This document shows, piece after piece, positions 58,433 through 64,000 of a stretch of DNA of 64,000 nt. The notes beneath the pieces are model-generated. The model did no database searches. It saw only the letters and a list, made by a program, of their open reading frames with translations, and was not told where the DNA came from. Source of the DNA: Paucibacter sp. PLA-PC-4 (GTDB lineage Bacteria > Pseudomonadota > Gammaproteobacteria > Burkholderiales > Burkholderiaceae_C). The stretch spans positions 62,001-126,000 of the forward strand of contig NZ_JAPFGP010000013.1 of the NCBI RefSeq assembly GCF_026241155.1. The letters are read 5' to 3'. The translations under genes were made by a program, and so were the position numbers. Position 1 is the first letter of the stretch, and the number at the start of each line of letters is the position of its first letter.

Positions 58433-59164
58433 ATGACACTGCACAAGACCCCAGAACGCCGGGGCCGCCGTCTCGGCACTGGGCTGGCGCTGCTCGCAGC
58501 CGCCACCGGCAGCCTGGCCGCCGAGCCCGTTTTCTTCGGCCCGACCGCCTATCTGTCGGCAGCCGACATCCCGGTAGGCTTTTACGCCGGTGGCTCGCCC
58601 AACCTGCTCGACACTCTGGAGGACGGCAGCCTGCATGCCAGTCTGGCAGGCAGCGACGGCAGCGTGCTGACGGGCCGCGGGCCTAGCGGCGTCGACTCGG
58701 TGGATGCCGACGACGGCGCGATCGACGGTTCCTGCGCAACCGCAGCCCCCTTGCTGTGCCGCAGCTGGTTCTTTGGTGACGGCAACAAAGGTGTGCGCTT
58801 CAGCTACCAGGGCAACGGTCCGCTGCCCACGGCCTTCGGTCTGGTCTGGACCGACGGGGTGGGCACCATCAGCTTCAGCGCCACAGGCTCGGACGGCCAG
58901 AACCTGGGCAGCTTCACCGCCACTGGCTTTGCCGATGGCAGCTTTGGCGGCACCACCGGCGAAGACCGCTTCTTCGGCGTTCAGTTCGCAGGCGGCATCC
59001 GCTCCATTCACATCAGCAACAGCGCCGGCGGCATCGAGGTGGATCACATCCAGTACGGCCAGAGGGCCCCGGTGCCTGAGCCCGCCGCCTGGGCGCTGAT
59101 GACCGCCGGGCTACTGGGTATCGCCGCCCGGCGCCGCCTCGCCACCACCGGGCGGCGATCATGA
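58433..59164 (+). CDS. PEP-CTERM sorting domain protein
   Basis: A 243-residue exported protein with signal peptide LALLAAATGSLAAEP. A beta-sandwich-like domain contains two Cys near the middle (SCATAAPLLCRSW) that could form a disulfide. The C-terminus has VPEPAAWAL, a hydrophobic helix and ARRRLATTGRRS, a PEP-CTERM signal. The ATG at 58433 has AGGGAG upstream. It is the third gene of the PEP-CTERM cluster, 65 bases after the second. The function of the mature domain is unknown. Confidence 0.9.
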   Translation: MTLHKTPERRGRRLGTGLALLAAATGSLAAEPVFFGPTAYLSAADIPVGFYAGGSPNLLDTLEDGSLHASLAGSDGSVLTGRGPSGVDSVDADDGAIDGSCATAAPLLCRSWFFGDGNKGVRFSYQGNGPLPTAFGLVWTDGVGTISFSATGSDGQNLGSFTATGFADGSFGGTTGEDRFFGVQFAGGIRSIHISNSAGGIEVDHIQYGQRAPVPEPAAWALMTAGLLGIAARRRLATTGRRS

Positions 59165-59198
59165 GCCGCTGATCCGCCCTTGCTGCGCACTCAGCCTC

Positions 59199-59220
59199 GG
59201 ACAAGCCACTTGGCTTGTCC
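59199..59220. terminator. hairpin between convergent PEP-CTERM and M14 genes
   Basis: A perfect 9-bp stem (GGACAAGCC/GGCTTGTCC) with a 4-base loop sits in the 67-base gap between convergent genes. There is no T-run on either side, so termination may be weak or Rho-assisted. Confidence 0.55.
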
Positions 59221-59231
59221 TCGGTTCGATC

Positions 59232-60935
59232 TCAGTCCAGCACCACCTCGGTCCGGACCGTCCCGGCGCGCTCGGCGCTGGCGCTGAGCGCCAGCCGGGT
59301 GCCCTTGGGCGCGCGCACCACCCACTCGCCGACGGCCCGGTCGGCCGTGACGTCGCGACTGGGCAGGAAGGCCTGCTGCGACTGCTTGGGCGCGTGGCCC
59401 TCCAGCTGCGGGCCTTCGATGCGCTCCTTGCCGCCGAGCAGGCTGATCTCCGGATTGCCGGGCGGCAGATGGATTTCGAACATCACGCCGCGCACCACCT
59501 TGCGCTCCAGCGCCCGCTTGGTGATGTAGGCAGGCAGATAGCCACTATTGGCCACCGCCAGACGCACGCGCCAGGTGTCTGATCCGAGCGCGCGCACCTC
59601 GGTGCGCAGGAGCTCCAGCTTGGGCAGGGACAGCGCGATCTGGTTCATCCAGCCCGGGAAACGAGCGGCCTCGCGCTCGCGCAAATGCGGCGGCGGATTG
59701 CGCCAGTAGTTCATCTTGTCCCAGCCGCCGATCTCGACCGCGCCGAGCTGCGGGTGCTGAAAGGGTCGCCAGTCCACATGGGCCCGGCCCTCGCACTGCT
59801 CGTCGCTCCACTTCAGAAGCTTCAGGTCGTCCTCGACCGGATGGTCGCGATACCAGTCGATCCACTTATAGCCCTCGATGCCGGCCTCCTTGTTGGGCGA
59901 CCAGATCTCGACCACCCAGAACAGCGCGCCCAGGTGCTCGTAGACCCAGTCCTGAGTGCCGGAGATGACTTCCTTGGGGTGGTATTTGAAGTCGTGCCAG
60001 ATGCTGATGGCAGGGTAGCCGCTGTGCTTGACGCCCAGCTCCGAGAAGCGCTTGTAGGCCCACAGGTCCTCGGGAATCATGTCCTCGTCGCTGTGACCGC
60101 CCATCGGGCGCAGGATCACGCCACTGTGGGTGTGATAGCTGATGGCCGCGCCGATATTGGGGTGGCAGGTGATGAAGTCCACCATGGCCCGCACCTCGGG
60201 CTCGCTGGTCGGGTAGGGTCCGGCGCCGACCTGCTTGTACTCCTGGCGCCACTCGCTAGGGAAGTTGCGGTTCAGGTCCAGGCCCTCGCGGTCGCGGTTG
60301 ACGGCGACCGTCAGGCCGTCATGGTTCTTGATGAATCCTTCGGGGATCAGCCGGTAATACTCCCCGCCGAACTCGCCGGGCTCGCGCGCGACCATCAGGC
60401 GCGGGTCCTGCTCATGCTTCTTGTAGCCGCCGTGGGGATCGGGTACCCGCATGGTCAGGATGCGGCCGTCGCCGTCAACGTCCTCGATGGTCAGGCCCTC
60501 GACCGGCTCCTCGTCGTAAGGGTAGCGGCGGGTCGAGGAGCGGATGTGGCGGGGGCGGTCGGCCAGGGCCAGCTCGGCGCCATCGGGATTCAGGCGCGGC
60601 ACCATATAGATCACGCGCGTGTCCAGCAGCTGGGTCACCTGCGCATCGTGGCCGTACTTGAGCAGCAGGTCGTTGAGGTAGTACAGGCAAGTGGTCGAGG
60701 CGGTCAGCTCGGCGGCGTGGATATTGCCGTCCAGCCAGAAGGCTGGCTTGTCGACATCGGCGCCGGTAGCCGTATTGGTCAGAACCAACACCCAGATGTC
60801 GCGACCCTCGTAGCTCTTGCCGATGCTGCGCACCGAGACTAGATTGGGCCGCGCCTCGGCATAGGCGAACAGGAGCTGGGTCAGCTCCTCGTAGCGGTAG
60901 AACTCGTCGAAACGGGGAGCAGGGAACGCAGCCAT
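59232..60935 (-). CDS. M14 family zinc carboxypeptidase
   Basis: A 567-residue metallocarboxypeptidase. The zinc ligands are in GNIHAAELTAS (HxxE) and SYHTHSGVI, the substrate contacts are RLNPDGAE and the DLNRNFPSEW region, and a catalytic Glu is likely in VVEIWSP. About 200 further C-terminal residues form a separate domain (TEVRALGSDTWRVRLAVANS). No signal peptide is seen (MAAFPAPRFDEFY), so it appears cytoplasmic unless exported otherwise. It lies 104 bases downstream of the S53 protease gene on the same strand and could share its riboswitch-controlled transcript. Confidence 0.92.
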   Translation of the reverse strand: MAAFPAPRFDEFYRYEELTQLLFAYAEARPNLVSVRSIGKSYEGRDIWVLVLTNTATGADVDKPAFWLDGNIHAAELTASTTCLYYLNDLLLKYGHDAQVTQLLDTRVIYMVPRLNPDGAELALADRPRHIRSSTRRYPYDEEPVEGLTIEDVDGDGRILTMRVPDPHGGYKKHEQDPRLMVAREPGEFGGEYYRLIPEGFIKNHDGLTVAVNRDREGLDLNRNFPSEWRQEYKQVGAGPYPTSEPEVRAMVDFITCHPNIGAAISYHTHSGVILRPMGGHSDEDMIPEDLWAYKRFSELGVKHSGYPAISIWHDFKYHPKEVISGTQDWVYEHLGALFWVVEIWSPNKEAGIEGYKWIDWYRDHPVEDDLKLLKWSDEQCEGRAHVDWRPFQHPQLGAVEIGGWDKMNYWRNPPPHLREREAARFPGWMNQIALSLPKLELLRTEVRALGSDTWRVRLAVANSGYLPAYITKRALERKVVRGVMFEIHLPPGNPEISLLGGKERIEGPQLEGHAPKQSQQAFLPSRDVTADRAVGEWVVRAPKGTRLALSASAERAGTVRTEVVLD

Positions 60936-61039
60936 CGGTTCTTCTTTGCATCGGGTGAAAACGATGCGGGCATTGTGCCCAAGCGCGGGGCTTCGTGCGG
61001 TGGGGACTCCCCTGCCTGCCGCAGCGGCTTCCAGGCCGC

Positions 61040-63427
61040 CTACCTGGCCGCGATGGTGATCGGCAGGGTGGCCGTGGCGGTTTGACCGGTGTTGTCCCGC
61101 ACCACAATGTTCAAGCTATAGCGGCCCGACACCGGCTTGGCCCAGCTGAGGCTGACGGTCGATCCGCTGGCGGAGAACATCATGCCCAGAGGGGCTCCCG
61201 AGATCGAGATCGACAGGGCCGTGGCGCCGGGCGCGGACACATTGATGCGGCCGGTGAGCGCCTTGCCGGCCACGCCGTTGAGGGCCGCGGCGCTAATCTG
61301 CGGCGCGCCGGCCGTGATGTTCAGGCTGATTGCGGCCTGGGCGCTCAAGGCGGTCTTACTGTCCTTGACCGTCACCGTCACCTTGTGGGCCCCAAGCACC
61401 GGCTTGGCCCAACTCAACACGCCGCTGGCATTCACGCTCAAGCCGCCAGGCGCGGCGCCGAGGCTGTAGGTCAGCGGATTGAGGGACTTCGTGACCAGGG
61501 CGTAGCTCAAGGGCACGCCAGCCCTGCCGGCCAGCGTGGCGGCGGCGACCTGGGGGCTGGCCCCAACAGGCGCTGCGCTCACACTGATGCTGTAGACCGC
61601 CTGCCCGCTCAGCCCGGTCATGCCGTCCTTGGCGACCACCGTGACCGCATAGCTGCCGGCCACCGGGCTGGGCCAGCTGACCACGCCGGAGCTGGCCGAG
61701 ATCGACATGCCGGCCGGCGCTCCGCTGAGGCTGAAGCTCAGCACATTCGGGCCGCTGGCGGAGGCGGTAAAGCTCAGCGCTGTACCGACCTTGCCGCTGA
61801 TGCCGGCGGGTGTCACCACCGGGGCAGCGGCTGCAGGGTTGGCGACGCCGCTGCCGAGCACACTCAGCAAGCCGGCACCATGGGGCGTGCCCAGACCGGT
61901 AGCGGTGTCGTAGCCGATCTTGGCAGCGCAGGTGCTGCAGCTGCCATTGGCACCGCGATTGATGTCGGAAAAGCTGGCTGCGTAGTGCCCGGGAACGCTG
62001 GCGATGCTGCCGTACAGGGTCGGGTGGGCGGCGCCCAGGACCGCCTTGCCAGCCAGCGCTCGCACCGAATTGGCCACGGCCAGCAGGCCGGCCCATTGCG
62101 GGGTGGCCAGGCTGGTGCCACCGGCACTGATCCAGCTGAGGGCGCCGCTGGTCGACTGAACCGCAACATACTGCCCGGTGCTGGGGTCGGCGTTGAAGGC
62201 GACATCGGCCACGCTGCGCCGCAGCGGCGTGCCCATGCCGGGCACGGCAGCGCTCTGGTAGGCCGGCTTGCTGGTGTAGGCGCTGACGCCACCGCCGGTG
62301 CCGGTCCAGGCCACTTCGCTGCGGGGTCCGCTGCCGCTGTAGCTCAGGCTGGTACCGCTGACGGCCAGGACATTGGGCGACACGGCCGGCCAGGAGACGG
62401 CCGCGCCGGAGTCGCCGGTGGCAGCCAGATAGCTCATGCCGGCGGCGGAGAAGGCCGCATCCACCGAGGCGGTGTAGCCGCCCTCGTTGGCGCCGAAGCT
62501 CATGGACACCACGCCGGGGCCCATGGCGTTGGCCAGCTTGATGCCACCAAGAAGACTGTTGAGCGAGGCATCTGCGGCTTCGATCAAGACGATGCGGGCC
62601 AGCGGCGCCGTGGCATGGGCCCATTGCACATCGAGCGCGATCTCGGTCGCCCACCCCGCGTTATAGGGCGGGGCGCTAGACGTCATCCTGCCTGCTGCCG
62701 TGCTGTAGACCTGGCTGAATTCACACGCGGTGCCGGAGGCCTTGGCCAGCGGCAAAGGCGCATTGCTGGCGATTGCCTTGCTCGTGCAGGCCGGCAGCCC
62801 GAAGCGTTGGTTGAAGGCGGCCAACTCAGCGACGATATAGGGGTCGTGCATGGCATTGACGATGTAGATCGTCTGCCCGGCGCCCAGCTGGGCGGCTTGC
62901 GCCGACGTCAGGGCCGCGCCGACCGCAGGCAAAGGCGGCAAGCCATAGGCTGCGCGGATCTGCGCCGGCGTGAAAGTGGAGACGACGCCGCTGCCTGCCA
63001 TAGGCTTGAGCACATCGGTCGGTTTGGCGCTAAGGGCCTGGCGGCGTATCGAAGCCTCCAGGACTTGCACCGTCAGGCCGTGCGTGGGCAGGCCGCTGAG
63101 TTCCGCGGGTACGACTTGCTGACGTGGCCCCATCGCTGCCGATGCGTTGGGATTGCGCATGTCGAGCTCGCCGGGCGCGTCCAGAATCACCGGCGCCATA
63201 TGAAAACTCGGTCTGGCCTCCAGCTGAGCAGCAGCGTCGGGCCAGTCGTCCGGCTGCAGTTCCAAGCTGCTGGTCGCACTGGCCAAAGGCGCCATGCTGG
63301 GCTCGGCACTGCTTTCGGGCTGCCCGCCGCCGCAGGCGCTCAGCAGCAAACACCAGAATCCGGCCAGTGCCGCAAGGGTGGAACGCGAGCGCGAGCCAAC
63401 GTGTGAAGGGCGAAGAGACTGCTGCAT
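61040..63427 (-). CDS. sedolisin-type (S53) serine protease lipoprotein with Ig-like repeats
   Basis: A 795-residue exported protease. The lipobox LLLSAC gives Cys32 as the lipidated residue. After a propeptide-like region come the sedolisin catalytic residues: Glu262 and Asp266 (GWATEIALDVQ), Asp338 in the oxyanion hole (AATGDSGA) and Ser439 in GGTSLATPQ. The E-to-D spacing of four matches the family. From about 510 to the end are three Ig-like repeats of 85-95 residues, each with a W-A/S-K-P/P-S-P turn (VVSWPSPV, VLSWAKPV, SLSWAKPV). The start MQQSLRPS at 63427 follows TTTTTTCAGGAGCGCC. A class I cyclic-di-GMP riboswitch lies in its leader. Confidence 0.9.
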   Translation of the reverse strand: MQQSLRPSHVGSRSRSTLAALAGFWCLLLSACGGGQPESSAEPSMAPLASATSSLELQPDDWPDAAAQLEARPSFHMAPVILDAPGELDMRNPNASAAMGPRQQVVPAELSGLPTHGLTVQVLEASIRRQALSAKPTDVLKPMAGSGVVSTFTPAQIRAAYGLPPLPAVGAALTSAQAAQLGAGQTIYIVNAMHDPYIVAELAAFNQRFGLPACTSKAIASNAPLPLAKASGTACEFSQVYSTAAGRMTSSAPPYNAGWATEIALDVQWAHATAPLARIVLIEAADASLNSLLGGIKLANAMGPGVVSMSFGANEGGYTASVDAAFSAAGMSYLAATGDSGAAVSWPAVSPNVLAVSGTSLSYSGSGPRSEVAWTGTGGGVSAYTSKPAYQSAAVPGMGTPLRRSVADVAFNADPSTGQYVAVQSTSGALSWISAGGTSLATPQWAGLLAVANSVRALAGKAVLGAAHPTLYGSIASVPGHYAASFSDINRGANGSCSTCAAKIGYDTATGLGTPHGAGLLSVLGSGVANPAAAAPVVTPAGISGKVGTALSFTASASGPNVLSFSLSGAPAGMSISASSGVVSWPSPVAGSYAVTVVAKDGMTGLSGQAVYSISVSAAPVGASPQVAAATLAGRAGVPLSYALVTKSLNPLTYSLGAAPGGLSVNASGVLSWAKPVLGAHKVTVTVKDSKTALSAQAAISLNITAGAPQISAAALNGVAGKALTGRINVSAPGATALSISISGAPLGMMFSASGSTVSLSWAKPVSGRYSLNIVVRDNTGQTATATLPITIAAR

Positions 63428-63474
63428 GACCAAGGCGCTCCTGAAAAAATTGAGCGAGGGCCACGCCTGATCAA

Positions 63475-63490
63475 GAACTCCAAAGAGTTC
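63475..63490 (-). promoter_or_regulatory. short hairpin after the riboswitch, possible expression platform
   Basis: On the minus strand GAACTC and GAGTTC form a 6-bp stem around TTTG, beginning inside the 3' edge of the aptamer and followed by TTGATC. Forming the hairpin would compete with the aptamer's closing helix only slightly. The next T-run (TTTTTT, directly before the ribosome-binding site) lacks a strong stem. The switching mode is not clear by eye. Confidence 0.4.
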
Positions 63491-63573
63491 CTGGCAACCC
63501 CGCTGCCCTGGCGCTGCTGCGCGGTAGGCCGGTGGCTTTGCGTCCCCGCCTTTCGACGGGTTTGCCCTCTGAT
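63488..63573 (-). ncRNA. class I cyclic-di-GMP riboswitch (GEMM-I)
   Basis: The minus strand contains, in order, the invariant blocks of the class I cyclic-di-GMP aptamer: AGGGCAAACC, a P2 stem CCGTC-GAAA-GGCGG with the GAAA tetraloop, GGGACGCAAAGCC with the ligand-contacting G, a variable P3 arm (ACCGGCCTA to AGGGCAGC) and the closing GCGGGGTTGCC. Block order, spacing and length (about 85 bases) match the Vibrio cholerae Vc2 aptamer closely. It ends about 60 bases before the start codon of the S53 lipoprotein protease and is in the right orientation to control it. Confidence 0.95.
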
Positions 63574-63609
63574 TCCTCACCCTGCCGGACATGATTGCAT
63601 GGCAGGATG

Positions 63610-63615
63610 ATTATC
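63610..63615 (-). promoter_or_regulatory. possible -10 box of the riboswitch-protease transcript
   Basis: On the minus strand this reads GATAAT, five of six matches to TATAAT, about 37 bases before the aptamer begins. The -35 region is AT-rich without a clear TTGACA. Confidence 0.4.
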
Positions 63616-63664
63616 AAATGTATCGTTTTAAACAGAAAAACTCACATTTCAGCAGGAGAATATC

Positions 63665-63790
63665 ATGATTTATTCAACGCATTTCGGCAAAAATGCTGAG
63701 ATCAAGTCAGGTGAGTTGGTATCGAATTTGTCATTTGATACCCTGCCAGAGCCGAGCCGCCCGGTACGTCCACGCTTCATTGTCCCTTGA
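63665..63790 (+). CDS. possible small protein, 41 residues
   Basis: An ATG with a good Shine-Dalgarno (AGGAG, six bases upstream) opens a 41-codon frame, MIYSTHFGKNAEIKSG to the C-terminal RPRFIVP. It lies in a patch of unusually low GC within a 70% GC region, and its 3' end overlaps the convergent LytTR gene by 14 bases. No similarity is recognised and no membrane segment is present. The initiation signal supports it; its short length and the regulatory nature of the region argue for caution. Confidence 0.35.
   Translation: MIYSTHFGKNAEIKSGELVSNLSFDTLPEPSRPVRPRFIVP
63718..63742. repeat. near-perfect inverted repeat in the AT-rich intergenic patch
   Basis: The arms GGTATCGAAT and ATTTGATACC match at 9 of 10 positions around a 5-base centre. 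The inner 9-mer TATCAAATG (minus strand at 63732-63740) recurs on the plus strand at 63612-63620. It could be an operator or the hairpin ending the LytTR transcript; it has no T-run. Confidence 0.5.
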
Positions 63791-64000
63791 ACAGCCCCTG
63801 GAACTGCCGCGACACCGGCAGTGTCTCGGCCCGGCCCTTGAGGGTGATGTGCATGCTGTTCTCGTCCACCCGCACCGCGCTGGCGATGCAGCGGCTGTTG
63901 ACCAGCACCGAGCGGTGCACCTGCCAGAACTGCTGCTCATCCAGTGTGGCCAGCAGCTCCTTCAGCGGCGTGCGGATCAGGGCCTCGCCGCCGTGGTGGA
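63777..64000 (-). CDS. LytTR DNA-binding domain protein, C-terminal part (probable response regulator)
   Basis: Only the last ~73 codons are in the window. They form the second half of a LytTR domain: LKELLATLDEQQFWQVHRS, VLVNSRCIASAVRVDENS, and the final LKGRAETLPVSRQFQGLF (quoted in separate pieces). The pattern of His-Arg-Ser before the recognition strand and the LPVSR near the end is diagnostic. Such domains usually sit behind a receiver in AlgR/LytR-type regulators; that part lies beyond the right edge. It is upstream of the riboswitch-protease gene on the same strand. Confidence 0.88.
   Translation of the reverse strand, partial: HHGGEALIRTPLKELLATLDEQQFWQVHRSVLVNSRCIASAVRVDENSMHITLKGRAETLPVSRQFQGLFKGQ

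Noticed and set aside
60995-63406. 803-codon open frame on the plus strand opposite the S53 protease
   Set aside because: It mirrors the third-position GC bias of the protease gene, has a low-complexity His/Gly/Gln/Arg-rich product with no family features, and runs against the riboswitch. Other long antisense frames (opposite surA at 5364-6461, the SGNH gene at 16196-17440, the BMP gene at 24912-26126, the hybrid kinase at 29489-31198 and the SARP-like regulator at 52288-54084) were rejected for the same reason.

Overview
The window is about 70% GC, tightly packed, and reads as chromosomal DNA of a betaproteobacterium in the order Burkholderiales, probably near the Roseateles/Pelomonas/Rubrivivax group. 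The support is the gene set: the lptD-surA-rsmA block, the rsmB-DUF4390-ntrY-ntrX block, a trimeric-type porin, AmgK, and PEP-CTERM proteins. The genus is inference; there is no rRNA here. I see no insertion sequence, integrase, prophage or CRISPR array.

Layout. 1-4.2 kb: the start of a membrane sensor divergent from malic enzyme MaeB, then a secreted barnase/T1-like ribonuclease with its barstar inhibitor. 4.4-15 kb: envelope biogenesis (rsmA, surA, lptD on the minus strand, divergent from amgK), a LysR regulator, a degenerate response regulator, a glutathione S-transferase, and a DUF898/M48 peptidase pair. 15-19 kb: porin, SGNH lipoprotein, cytosine deaminase. 19-29 kb: YihY membrane protein, an altered alpha/beta hydrolase, a four-gene nucleoside-type ABC importer, purB and pyrF; together with the deaminase this is a purine/pyrimidine uptake and salvage neighbourhood. 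29-34.5 kb: a large hybrid sensor kinase, TPR protein, sterol-desaturase-type oxygenase and an unknown gene. 34.6-34.9 kb: tRNA-Thr, tRNA-Gly and tRNA-Phe. 35-40 kb: NtrX-like, NtrY-like, DUF4390 and RsmB. 40-44 kb: FolE with a BLUF blue-light sensor, a flavocytochrome-c-sulfide-dehydrogenase-like pair, LemA and QueC. 44-51 kb: DUF4139, DUF2238, a bile-acid:sodium-type symporter, a two-subunit molybdenum hydroxylase and an esterase.

51-64 kb is the most distinctive part. A SARP/AfsR-like ATPase-TPR regulator lies upstream of three consecutive PEP-CTERM surface proteins, one of which is built from autotransporter-type beta-strand repeats. Next come an M14 carboxypeptidase and a sedolisin-type (S53) lipoprotein protease with an Ig-like tail. 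The protease leader holds a textbook class I cyclic-di-GMP (GEMM-I) riboswitch. That leader lies in an unusually AT-rich patch, which also contains a possible 41-codon gene. The window ends inside a LytTR-type response regulator.

Genes are very close together. Several convergent pairs overlap by 4 to 41 bases, and one pair (BLUF/FccB) abuts with no base between the stop codons. All family calls are by motif recognition from the translated sequence; no database search was run.
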